Below are positions 8,701-16,169 of a DNA stretch of 64,000 nucleotides, piece by piece. The position numbers were made by a program, and so were the translations under genes. A model generated the notes under the pieces. That model was not told the DNA's origin and made no database searches. It was given only the letters and a program-made list of their open reading frames with translations. The first letter of the stretch is position 1; the number at the start of each line of letters is the position of its first letter. The stretch spans positions 2,368,120 to 2,432,119 of the forward strand of contig NC_015589.1 of NCBI RefSeq assembly GCF_000215085.1. Reading direction: 5' to 3'. The stretch is from Desulforamulus ruminis DSM 2154. GTDB taxonomy: Bacteria; Bacillota; Desulfotomaculia; Desulfotomaculales; Desulfotomaculaceae.

Positions 8701-10434
8701 ATGCTGGAAACCATTCGCAAGTTTTTCGCCTTTGCGGGAAGGCATGGTCGCCTCATGAAAAAGGGCATCATCATCACCCTGATTAATTCCATTTTTCAGG
8801 CCCTGCAGATTTTGGCGCTGGCAGTGGTGCTGCAGGCCATGGTGGATGGAAATGTGACGGCTGAAACCGCCTGGACCTCCTTCGGTATTATGTTTGTCAG
8901 TATGCTGGGCGCTATCCTCACCCGGCAACGGGCCACCATGGCCCAAGCCGAGGGAAGCTTCATGATGTGCGCCGACAAGCGTACCGAAATCGGCGACCGT
9001 ATGAAATATATGCCCATGGGCTATTTCAATGACAACAGTCTGGGAGCCATCACCGCCGCCATTACCACTACCATGGAGGATGTACAGGACATTGCTCCCC
9101 GGGTGATGGATAAAATCATTCACGGTTATGTTCACGCAGGGGTGATCACCCTGATGCTGCTGATTTTTGACTGGCGCATCGGGTTGATCATTATGGCAGG
9201 AATCCTTCTATTTATGGCCGCGAATTCACTGATGCAGCAAAAATCCCGCCAAATTTCTCCGGCACGGGTGGCGGCCCAGACTTCTCTGGTGGGTGCGGTG
9301 CTGGAATATGTGCAGGGAATCAGTGTGGTGCGCGCATTCAATCTGGAGAGAGCAGCCGGCAATACCCTTGACCGAGCCATTGCTGAATGTGAAAAAAACA
9401 ACATTAAACTGGAAATGGCTTTTCTCCCCTTTATGCTTGTGCAAACCCTGATTCTTAAATTTACCAGCGTTCTGATAATCCTCGCCTCCATTGCCTTTTT
9501 CCTTGGCGGCACCATGACGCTGACCACTTGCCTGCTGATGCTCATTTCCGCTTTCATCATTTTTAGTCAGTTGGAAACCGCGGGTAGCATGTCCGCCCTG
9601 CTGCGGTCCATCGACGTGTCCATCGACCGGGTGGCGGCCATCCATCATACCCCGGTCATGGATGAACAGGGCCGGGACATCCGCCCGCAAAATTATACCA
9701 TTGAAGGCCGTCAGGTAAGTTTCTCCTATGACCAACGGAAAATCCTGGACAATGTTTCCTTTACCATCCCCGCCGGCAGCACCACCGCCATCGTGGGCCC
9801 TTCCGGCGGCGGGAAAACCACGCTGTGCAATCTGATCACCCGGTTCTGGGACGTGGACAGCGGCTCCATTACGCTGGGCGGCGTAGATGTACGGGAATAT
9901 ACCCTGGACAGTCTGCTGGCCAATTTCAGCATGGTGTTTCAGAGCGTGTACCTGTTTAACGATACCCTCTTCAACAATATTAAATTTGGAAAACCGGAGG
10001 CAAGTCTGGAAGAGGTGCGTGCCGCCGCGCAAAAGGCCCGCTGCGACGACTTTATCATGGCGCTGCCCCAAGGCTATGACACTATCATCGGCGAAGGGGG
10101 CGCCACCCTTTCAGGCGGCGAACGCCAGCGCATCGCCATTGCCCGGGCCATACTGAAGGATGCGCCCATTGTCATTCTGGACGAGGCCACCGCCAACGTG
10201 GATCCTGAAAACGAAAGCCATCTGCTGGAAGCCATTGAAGAAATGACCCGCAATAAGACCATTATCATGATCGCCCACCGGTTGAAAACCGTGCGCAGCG
10301 CCGACCAGATCTTAGTTCTGGACGGAGGAAAGATCATTCAGCGAGGCAACCACCAGCAGCTATTGTCCCAAGGAGGCCTGTATGCCGACTTCGTCGGCAT
10401 GCGGCAGGCGGCCATCGGCTGGAAGCTGGGCTAG
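8701..10434 (+). CDS. ABC exporter half-transporter, second of a pair
   Basis: The 577-residue partner of the preceding gene has the same order of domains: a membrane domain in about 1-300, Walker A GPSGGGKTT near 366, signature LSGGERQR near 470 and Walker B VILDEATA near 490. ATG 8701 is preceded by AAAGGAGG at good spacing; the frame also runs upstream into the previous gene, but that part is not a plausible N-terminus. Both ATPase sites keep the catalytic Glu, so the heterodimer may have two working sites. Its GC content looks higher than that of the AT-rich patch following it. A terminator lies about 100 bases downstream. Confidence 0.9.
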   Translation: MLETIRKFFAFAGRHGRLMKKGIIITLINSIFQALQILALAVVLQAMVDGNVTAETAWTSFGIMFVSMLGAILTRQRATMAQAEGSFMMCADKRTEIGDRMKYMPMGYFNDNSLGAITAAITTTMEDVQDIAPRVMDKIIHGYVHAGVITLMLLIFDWRIGLIIMAGILLFMAANSLMQQKSRQISPARVAAQTSLVGAVLEYVQGISVVRAFNLERAAGNTLDRAIAECEKNNIKLEMAFLPFMLVQTLILKFTSVLIILASIAFFLGGTMTLTTCLLMLISAFIIFSQLETAGSMSALLRSIDVSIDRVAAIHHTPVMDEQGRDIRPQNYTIEGRQVSFSYDQRKILDNVSFTIPAGSTTAIVGPSGGGKTTLCNLITRFWDVDSGSITLGGVDVREYTLDSLLANFSMVFQSVYLFNDTLFNNIKFGKPEASLEEVRAAAQKARCDDFIMALPQGYDTIIGEGGATLSGGERQRIAIARAILKDAPIVILDEATANVDPENESHLLEAIEEMTRNKTIIMIAHRLKTVRSADQILVLDGGKIIQRGNHQQLLSQGGLYADFVGMRQAAIGWKLG

Positions 10435-10540
10435 CCCCTCCAAATCAGACCTAAGGCATAGAAAAACGCTCCGCTATTTTCTAGATGTCAAGGGAGTAGG
10501 CAAAAATAAAGCAGGAGTATACTGTTGACGGCTAAACCAA

Positions 10541-10577
10541 GAAAGGACAGGCCTCTCATGGCCTGCCCTTTCTTTAA
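10541..10577 (+). terminator. Terminator after the ABC operon
   Basis: GAAAGGACAGGC (10541-10552) pairs with GCCTGCCCTTTC (10561-10572), with one A-C mismatch and an 8-base loop. A short T-rich tail follows. No other gene lies between it and the ABC pair. Confidence 0.6.
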
Positions 10578-10713
10578 ATCTCCGTTTAAAATCTGACACA
10601 AAAAAGTGAGGCTGCCGACACTCTTGCTCTCCTTTGATGCAATACGGTAGGGAAAGAGAACGGAAGCCTTTTTGTTTATTTTTTTCAGTTAATTAGCTGA
10701 TTAAAATATTGGT

Positions 10714-10965
10714 TTACTTAAACACCAGCAATTGGCTAGGATCAACATCAAGAGCTTTAGCAATTCTGTAAAGGGCAATGACCGATAAACCATAGACAGA
10801 CGTGCTTTCCAGGTGGCTGATGGTTGTATAACTTAAATCTGCTTTTTCGGCAAGCTCATTTTGGCTGAGACCTCGCTGCTTCCGAAAAAATTGAATCTTA
10901 AATCCTATATTCTTAAGAAACTGCTTTTCCTCCTTTGTGTAAGATTTTTTGTTAATTGGGGGCAT
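10714..10965 (-). CDS. XRE-family helix-turn-helix regulator
   Basis: An 83-residue protein that is essentially one Cro/CI-type DNA-binding domain: IGFKIQFFRKQRGLSQNELA, then ADLSYTTISHLES in the turn and recognition helices, and ALYRIAKALDVDPSQLL at the end. ATG 10965 was chosen because GGAGG stands ten bases before it; an in-frame TTG further up (10995) is less likely. It is AT-rich like its neighbours and diverges from an unknown gene at 11110. A shared promoter region with a large palindrome lies between them, so it probably controls that gene and itself. Confidence 0.85.
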   Translation of the reverse strand: MPPINKKSYTKEEKQFLKNIGFKIQFFRKQRGLSQNELAEKADLSYTTISHLESTSVYGLSVIALYRIAKALDVDPSQLLVFK

Positions 10966-11002
10966 AGCATTTTTTCCTCCATTTATGTAAAGCAAAGTAT
11001 GT

Positions 11003-11056
11003 AGTATAATTTTATATAATATACAATTGCAAATATACGTTGTAAAAAGGTATAAT
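11003..11056. promoter_or_regulatory. Back-to-back divergent promoters sharing one -35 box
   Basis: The self-complementary hexamer TTGCAA at 11027-11032 can serve as -35 on both strands. To the right, TATAAT at 11051-11056 gives an 18-base spacer for the gene at 11110. To the left, on the minus strand, TATACT at 11003-11008 also gives 18 bases, for the XRE gene. This is read directly from the sequence; activity is inferred. Confidence 0.6.
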
Positions 11057-11080
11057 ATTGTTGTATAACAACAATATTAT
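11052..11080. repeat. Perfect 29-base palindrome over a promoter
   Basis: ATAATATTGTTGT and ACAACAATATTAT form perfect 13-base arms around ATA. The element overlaps the -10 box of the rightward promoter and is followed by a run of T. It is either the operator for the divergent XRE regulator or an early terminator/hairpin in the leader of the gene at 11110. Its position over the start site favours an operator. Confidence 0.75.
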
Positions 11081-11109
11081 TTTTTAATTACCAGATGAAA
11101 GGTCAAGCA

Positions 11110-11628
11110 ATGTCCAATAATAAACAACAAAGAGTAATGACAAATGTAATTATTCTTTCGGACCGCCTCATGGGTGAGGCGAAGAAACTATCATCTTTCA
11201 TCTACTCCTGTGCCGATAATATGAATGTACTTGGTATTGCTGCAAACAGCCAGGAAGTTATGCAGCTTGCAAAAAATCACTTTGTTGATTTTCTAATTAT
11301 TGTGGGTTATCTAAGAGATGAAAAAAGCTATGGCGTGGTTCAAGAGCTTTACGAGCAGAATAAGAATTATACTCCGGTCCATTATGCCATGCTTGATTCC
11401 TTAATTTTTGATCTGTGCGAACAATATAATATCTCGTTACGTTTTGACCGCACCTTGCCAAAAGCAGAATTTATTGATTACCTGGAAAAATATAAGAATT
11501 ATAAATATCAACGTGATTTAAAAACACAAAAAAAAATGACCACTTCTTTAAAAAACAAAAAGCCAGGTAATCCATGGCCTGGCTTTTTCAGTAAATTTTT
11601 AAAGTTATTTTTAAATTTTTTACCGTGA
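11110..11628 (+). CDS. Unknown protein, possibly receiver-like fold
   Basis: I do not recognise this 172-residue AT-rich protein. The N-terminal part reads like alternating strands and helices (NVIILSDRLMGEAKKLSSFI, then MNVLGIAANSQEVMQLAKN, then VDFLIIVGYL), a pattern reminiscent of a response-regulator receiver, but without a clear phospho-acceptor Asp pair. The C-terminus is Lys- and Phe-rich and is partly encoded by a terminator hairpin. ATG 11110 follows AAAGGT at six bases; ATG 11095 lacks a site. It diverges from the XRE regulator and is likely its target. Confidence 0.6.
   Translation: MSNNKQQRVMTNVIILSDRLMGEAKKLSSFIYSCADNMNVLGIAANSQEVMQLAKNHFVDFLIIVGYLRDEKSYGVVQELYEQNKNYTPVHYAMLDSLIFDLCEQYNISLRFDRTLPKAEFIDYLEKYKNYKYQRDLKTQKKMTTSLKNKKPGNPWPGFFSKFLKLFLNFLP
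11557..11588 (+). terminator. Terminator-like hairpin inside the 3' end of the coding region
   Basis: AAAAAGCCAGG and CCTGGCTTTTT form a perfect 11-base stem with a 10-base loop, ending in a T run. It lies 40 bases before the stop codon of the gene at 11110, so the last residues are encoded by the terminator itself. Confidence 0.75.
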
Positions 11629-11672
11629 ATTAAGCTGTTTCGGAAAAGGGAGTCATTTTTAAACAGGATAAA

Positions 11673-11740
11673 ACAAGGGGATAGGCATGTGTTTTTTCAA
11701 CGTATTACCTTTTAAAACAGAATGCCTGTCCCCTCTTGTG
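11673..11740 (-). terminator. Long stem-loop, possible terminator of the cupin gene
   Basis: GGGGATAGGCAT (11677-11688) pairs with ATGCCTGTCCCC (11722-11733) with one wobble, with further flanking pairs ACAA/TTGT. It lies just past the cupin stop codon on the minus strand. The loop is long (33 bases) and the T tract weak, so the role is uncertain. Confidence 0.4.
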
Positions 11741-11746
11741 TTGCTG

Positions 11747-12106
11747 TTAAATTTTTTCAGGCTCTTTGACGGTTCTTTCATTGATAACATCCCCGGTATT
11801 TAACGTTGTCTTTGCCTCAATTAGCATCACATGTGTTTCAACTTCAGCCACCGGCATATGTTCAATTCCTTTTGGAATAATCAAAAATTCTCCTTCATTT
11901 AAAAAGATATCCCTGTCCCGGAATCGAATTGTCAGCCGACCTTTTATAACAAAAAACATTTCATCTTCATCTTTATGGCTATGCCATAAAAATTCACCCT
12001 TTAGTTTAACTACTTTCACATAGGATTCATTAACTTCATCTACTATTTTGGGGCTCCAGTACTCATTAAAATCATTCAGCTTTTCATAAATATTAACTTT
12101 ATCCAT
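11747..12106 (-). CDS. Small cupin-domain protein
   Basis: A 119-residue single-domain cupin. The first cupin motif is plain as HSHKDEDEMFFVIKGRL (about residues 42-58, with His42, His44 and Glu48 as the expected metal ligands). The second is GEFLIIPKGIEHMPVAE (about 72-88, with His83). Such proteins bind a metal and act as isomerases, dioxygenases or sensors, and the substrate cannot be told. The ribosome site GGAGG lies within what looks like the decayed end of a recombinase gene, so this gene may have been brought in next to a lost mobile element. Confidence 0.85.
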   Translation of the reverse strand: MDKVNIYEKLNDFNEYWSPKIVDEVNESYVKVVKLKGEFLWHSHKDEDEMFFVIKGRLTIRFRDRDIFLNEGEFLIIPKGIEHMPVAEVETHVMLIEAKTTLNTGDVINERTVKEPEKI

Positions 12107-12109
12107 GGC

Positions 12110-12345
12110 TATTCCTCCAAAATTGCTTAGATTTATCTACCCGCCGCGTCCTTCTCTGTTCAGGTTCATGGACAACGATTTTCTCTACAAACTCATTAAG
12201 CATGGGTGTGTTAAGCCGTTGAAATCCGTATACCTTTCTACCAATTCCAAAAATTTATCAGACCCACGCTGTATTTCTCGAAGCTGTACATTCGCTGTGG
12301 CTTGCTCTAATTCCTTCTACTCCCGCTCATACCCGCGGAAGGCTT
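12110..12345 (-). pseudogene. Remnant of a large serine recombinase, C-terminal part
   Basis: Reading the minus strand gives KELEQATANVQLREIQRG, FLELVERYTDFNGLTH and, after one frameshift, MLNEFVEKIVVHEPEQ and RRTRRVD. This succession (Tyr-Thr-Asp, then the FVEKIVVHE core, then a basic tail) is characteristic of the C-terminal domain of transposon- and phage-type large serine recombinases (TnpX-like, DUF4368). An in-frame stop lies just upstream and no catalytic domain is present, so it is dead. The identification is from memory of the family and is moderately secure. Confidence 0.65.
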
Positions 12346-12420
12346 TTAAAACCGTTTTTTCTGTTTTTATATTCTTTGCGACAACCGCTATACGATGATT
12401 GAAGTTGAAATTTAGTAAGC

Positions 12421-13147
12421 TCATTTGTTAGAAGACAATTGTATATCTGCGGATTCATTTTTTCCCATGGACAGTGCTGGAATGAGTGCAATAGTGCCAA
12501 AGCCAATGGACCACCAAAAGGCAGTATTGTATGCGCTTGCAACCGTTTGAATATTGGCTGCGGAACCACTGGAAAGCTGATGCTGGACGATGGTTGCCAG
12601 TATGGCCGTTCCGAATGCTCCGCCAATCTGCTGTAAAATCCTGCTGGCAATACTGGCATGAGGAACTTGCTCTCTGCTTAATCCTTCATATACGGAAGCC
12701 ATGATGGGAATGGTCACTCCACCGAGACCCGCTCCCCGTATCAGCAGTGCCGCTGCCATAAAAGGTGATTGGTATCGGAACCGGCAAAAGCAAAGGGTAA
12801 CGAACCAACTAGCGTAACCATAAGGCTGACCACAACGATTATACGGGGACCTATGCGGTCGGTTAGGCTTCCGAACCAGCTTCTGGTCAATAACATGCCC
12901 ACCCCTTGTGGAATCAACAAAAGGCCGGTAACCAGAACGTTTTCACCCTGGACCTGCTGGTAGTATAATGGTAGAAGAAGCATGGCTCCAGAAGTGACGA
13001 TGCCGGCAGGAAAAGCAAAATAATTGAAGCAGAAAAATTACGGGATTGAAACAAATGCAAGTCAATCACCGGCGCATTTTTTGTTCGTAAGACGTAGACA
13101 ATAAAGGCTACCGCCAGGAGCAAGCCGATCCCCAGCGGAACCATCAC
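12421..13147 (-). pseudogene. Broken DHA2-type MFS exporter, C-terminal half
   Basis: Three overlapping frames on the minus strand together read as the second half of a 14-helix DHA2 (EmrB-like) exporter: VPLGIGLLLAVAFIVYVL and PVIDLHLFQSRNFSAS, then LLPLYYQQVQGENVLVTG and SWFGSLTDRIGPR, then VPHASIASRILQQIGGAFGT up to the stop at 12421. Two frameshifts (near 12970 and 12750) separate the pieces and no single frame spans them. The missing N-terminal half is partly found, inverted, immediately beside it. The region is a pseudogene rather than several small genes. Confidence 0.85.
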
Positions 13148-13344
13148 TGGGGCCGATTCTTGGCCCCATGCTGGGTGGCATTATTGTAAACGGCTTAAAC
13201 AGGCGTTGGACTTTTTATGTCAATATTCCCATTTGTATGGTGGCATTATTGCTGGCCTGGCGGGGATTACCGACGGATAAACCTACAAGCTTATGGGCAT
13301 CGGCGTGCTTAAATAAGTGTTCTTTGGGGGACAACCGGAAGTGA
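13147..13344 (+). pseudogene. Inverted fragment of the same DHA2 exporter (motif C)
   Basis: In the plus strand, a frame from 13150 reads GPILGPMLGGIIVNGLN, RRWTFYVNIPICMVALLL and AWRGLPTDK. This is motif C and helix 5-6 of a DHA2 exporter, the part that should directly precede VPLGIG of the neighbouring minus-strand fragment. The segment is thus flipped relative to the rest of its gene. The junction is framed by a 6-base inverted repeat, CCCCAG (13130-13135) and CTGGGG (13147-13152). No start codon or helices 1-4 are present. Confidence 0.75.
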
Positions 13345-13419
13345 TTTTGGCAGGATGATTTATAAAAGTCTGCTTCTTTGTGTATAATGAGAAGCAAAAT
13401 AACACCAAGGAGAGCTACC

Positions 13420-13809
13420 ATGGAGACGAATAAGACGGAGTTCAAAACCATTGACGATTACATTGCCAGTACCCCTCCTGAGATTCAGGAAAAACTCCAT
13501 GGGTTAAGAACTCTGATTAAAAAAGAAGTTCCCGAAGCACAAGAAAAAATGAGCTGGCAAATGCCAACTTTTTATCTGCATGGAAACCTGGTTCATTTTT
13601 TTGCTCATAAGCACCACATCGGATTTTATCCCGGCGCCAGCGGAGTGGCAGCTTTTCAGGATGAACTGACAAACTACAAAACTTCAAAGGGCGGGATACA
13701 ATTGCCCCTGTCTCAGCCATTGCCTTTTGACTTGATTCGGCGGATTGTACAGTTCAGAGTTGCTGAAAACATTGAAAACGCTCGGCAGAAAGCAAAAAAG
13801 AAAAAGTGA
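13420..13809 (+). CDS. DUF1801 / YdhG-like protein
   Basis: A 129-residue soluble protein. Features such as TIDDYIASTPPEIQEKLHGL at the start, KMSWQMPTFYLHGNLVHF near residue 45, and HHIGFYPGASGV followed by a Lys-rich end fit the DUF1801 (YdhG) family; the Bacillus relatives have been discussed as frataxin-like iron chaperones. ATG 13420 has AAGGAGA before it; the frame extends to 13378 without a ribosome site. It is a lone gene just after the broken exporter. Confidence 0.85.
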   Translation: METNKTEFKTIDDYIASTPPEIQEKLHGLRTLIKKEVPEAQEKMSWQMPTFYLHGNLVHFFAHKHHIGFYPGASGVAAFQDELTNYKTSKGGIQLPLSQPLPFDLIRRIVQFRVAENIENARQKAKKKK

Positions 13810-13859
13810 TGGCAAATTCCTGCCTGTGGCTCCTTTCTGCCCATAACGCCGATCACATA

Positions 13860-14759
13860 CTAAACAACCTTATTTCTACCATTGTATTTTGCTTTATATA
13901 ATTTTTTATCCGCAAGTTCAACCACTTCACGGGCGGTTATTTTATGTTTTTTACCACATAGGGTCTCAACACCAAAGCTGCAAGTGATATGCAGGACTTT
14001 CTCGCCAATTTGAAACTCCTCTTGCATAATGGCTTTCCTCAGGCGTTCCGCTATTTGCAGGGCGGTTTTACAATCGATTCCAGGAAGGCATATAAGGAAT
14101 TCTTCCCCACCGTATCTGGCCACCCAACTCTCTTCGCTGCGCACATTCTCCTGAAATACTTTTCCAACACCGCATAATACCTGGTCTCCCACCACATGCC
14201 CGTAAGCATCATTGACGCTTTTAAAAAAATCCAGATCGGCATAAATTACCGACAAAGGCTCGCCGGATTTGTGCATTTCCTCCAATGCACCAGGGAGTCT
14301 TTCATCAATAAAACGACGGTTATATAAGCCCGTTAATTCATCTCTGGTAAGCAGGTATTCGATATGCTTGGAGATAGACGTCATCAGCAAATTAGGATCG
14401 TTGCAAGTTTCTCCCGTTTCAAAACACAAATTGCCTGTTACATCTTGGATAAGTTCCATTACCAATCTTCTGTCAGCGATAAGCACAGGTACTGCGGTCA
14501 CTGCATAGATCCCTCTGCTCTTGCCGGCAATTTTAATGGCCGTGCCATTGCCATTTAGCGCACGCATGGAAATGCAGTTTTCACAAATTCTCCCGGTATC
14601 CCAAAATTGATAGCATAAGGGAAGCTTCGCTGTTGGCGATTGGTGCAGCACATCTACCGCCGCTTTACTTTTAGGATCAACAATGCGTATACCGATATAT
14701 AAATTCTTCAACATCTTTATTTTCTCTGCAGCGTCATCCATGCTGGCAAATTTCATCAT
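13860..14759 (-). CDS. Diguanylate cyclase with Cys-containing sensor domain
   Basis: The C-terminal 165 residues are a GGDEF domain (TRDELTGLYNRRF, then DLDFFKSVNDAYGH), with an active GGEEF signature at residues 217-221, so it should make cyclic di-GMP. The inhibitory-site RxxD is not seen (RSEE at 207-210). The N-terminal 130 residues look like a PAS/PocR-type sensor containing Cys49, Cys59 and Cys62 (CENC core), which might hold a metal cluster or react to redox state; this is inference. ATG 14759 follows GGAGG by six bases; two codons (14759, 14756) are possible. It is an isolated gene. Confidence 0.88.
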   Translation of the reverse strand: MMKFASMDDAAEKIKMLKNLYIGIRIVDPKSKAAVDVLHQSPTAKLPLCYQFWDTGRICENCISMRALNGNGTAIKIAGKSRGIYAVTAVPVLIADRRLVMELIQDVTGNLCFETGETCNDPNLLMTSISKHIEYLLTRDELTGLYNRRFIDERLPGALEEMHKSGEPLSVIYADLDFFKSVNDAYGHVVGDQVLCGVGKVFQENVRSEESWVARYGGEEFLICLPGIDCKTALQIAERLRKAIMQEEFQIGEKVLHITCSFGVETLCGKKHKITAREVVELADKKLYKAKYNGRNKVV

Positions 14760-14933
14760 CGGGTTCCTCCACCTTTGTTCTTCCAATTATCACTACAAAA
14801 TGGCCCGGTTATACCTTGGGTCTATTGATATTTTATTTGCCTAATGGCCTTCCATGATGTCGTTCGTCCTCGATACTTAGTTTTTTGTTCCCAATAACAG
14901 CCTCCATTCACTCTAAATAAAATAGGATCAACA

Positions 14934-14968
14934 GCAAAAAAACCATGGGCTGCTTCGTTCCATGGTTT
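14934..14968 (-). terminator. Terminator-like hairpin facing away from the ger operon
   Basis: AAACCATGG (14940-14948) and CCATGGTTT (14960-14968) form a perfect 9-base stem. Only the minus strand has a T tract after it (seven T, 14936-14942). It would stop leftward transcription, that is antisense RNA from the ger region, before it reached the cyclase gene. No leftward gene feeds into it. Confidence 0.55.
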
Positions 14969-15053
14969 ACTTTACTTGCTCAAGATAAGCGTAAAGGACG
15001 GCATACACATTCCATGGGTAATATGGATAATCCTGCAAAAAAGTGGAAGAATA

Positions 15054-16169
15054 ATGGCCAAGGACGTTGATGCAGCTATGATCTCCAACCGGCAATTTAC
15101 CTTTATATTGATTCTTTTTATAACTTCCACGGCGGATGTTTTTCTTCCTTCCATCTCCGTCCAGTTGGCCGGACGGGATACCTGGCTTGCGGTAATGGTT
15201 GCAGCCTTCATCGCCAGTGGCATTGTCTTGATCCAGGCCGAACTGGCGCAAAGGTTTCCGGGCCAGCCCCCTAGTGCTTATGCCGGTAAATTGCTGGGGC
15301 CGCTGGGGGGAGCTTTGTTCATTTTCTGCTACCTGTTCTTTCTATTCTATCTTACCGCTGTGGTCATCGGGGAACTGGTACAGATAACCAACTCTATTTT
15401 TTTTAGCAATACACCCAATATACTCATTGTCTTATTGCTTACTCTTGCGGCAGGCTACGCAGCACTACTGGGGCTTGAAGTGGTGGCCCGGGTGATTGAG
15501 TTTGTCTTTCCCCTGGGCCTCTTGATACGCATACTGATTGTGGCTTTTGCACTGAGCGACCTGGAAATGATCCGGTTTATGCCGGTTCTGGAGCATGGCG
15601 TCGGTCCGGTTCTCCAGTCTTCCATGCGCATTACCGCATGGCTGGGCGAAGGGGTCATTTTATTGTTCCTGGCACAATTTATTAAATCCCCGGCAGCCTA
15701 CAAAAAGTCCATGTTAGCGGCCATTTGGACGGTTGCCTTTTTGCTCCTGCTGAGTTCCTTATCCGTTGGCTTGTTCGGTTCCCAGCAGGCTGCAGATATT
15801 ACTTTTTCACTTTTTGAAATCATTCGTATTTTAGAGTTTGGCGGGAGTCGTGGTTTTGAGGCCATCCTAATGGTTTTCTGGTATTCGGCGACCTTTTTCA
15901 AAGTATCCATTTTAATGATTATCCTGTTTACAACCCTGCAGAAAATCACCCGGGCTGAAGCCACCCGCACTTTACTGTTGCCCCTGATTCTGTTGGTTAC
16001 CATTCTGCCGCTATTTTTATCTTCGGAAGTGAGCAAAACCCTGCTTATTCTTAAAAATACCTGGCCGGGCCTGGCCCTGACCTTTGAATTGCTGCTTCCG
16101 GCCCTATTGCTGATGATTGGCCTTCTGAAAAAAAAGAACAACCGGGGTGGGTCGCAAAATGAAAGCTGA
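15054..16169 (+). CDS. Spore germination permease, GerB family (first copy)
   Basis: A 371-residue protein with about ten membrane helices, of the GerB/GerKB group in the amino acid-polyamine transporter superfamily. It starts ISNRQFTFILILFITSTADV, the usual family N-terminus, and has PSAYAGKLLG near residue 75. In a Ger receptor the B subunit sits in the spore inner membrane and binds the germinant. It is the first gene of a B-B-A-C cluster; a second B gene overlaps its end. The start at ATG 15054 rests on a weak GGAAG; ATG 15078 is possible. Confidence 0.9.
   Translation: MAKDVDAAMISNRQFTFILILFITSTADVFLPSISVQLAGRDTWLAVMVAAFIASGIVLIQAELAQRFPGQPPSAYAGKLLGPLGGALFIFCYLFFLFYLTAVVIGELVQITNSIFFSNTPNILIVLLLTLAAGYAALLGLEVVARVIEFVFPLGLLIRILIVAFALSDLEMIRFMPVLEHGVGPVLQSSMRITAWLGEGVILLFLAQFIKSPAAYKKSMLAAIWTVAFLLLLSSLSVGLFGSQQAADITFSLFEIIRILEFGGSRGFEAILMVFWYSATFFKVSILMIILFTTLQKITRAEATRTLLLPLILLVTILPLFLSSEVSKTLLILKNTWPGLALTFELLLPALLLMIGLLKKKNNRGGSQNES

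Noticed and set aside
9226-10071. Long open frame (281 codons) antisense to the second ABC gene
   Set aside because: It is the mirror of a GC-rich, strongly conserved ABC coding region; the translation is low in hydrophobic order, rich in His/Gly/Gln and has no ribosome site.
12421-13147. Three separate small membrane protein genes
   Set aside because: The pieces follow each other in the order of one DHA2 exporter and overlap only through frameshifts; they form one pseudogene.
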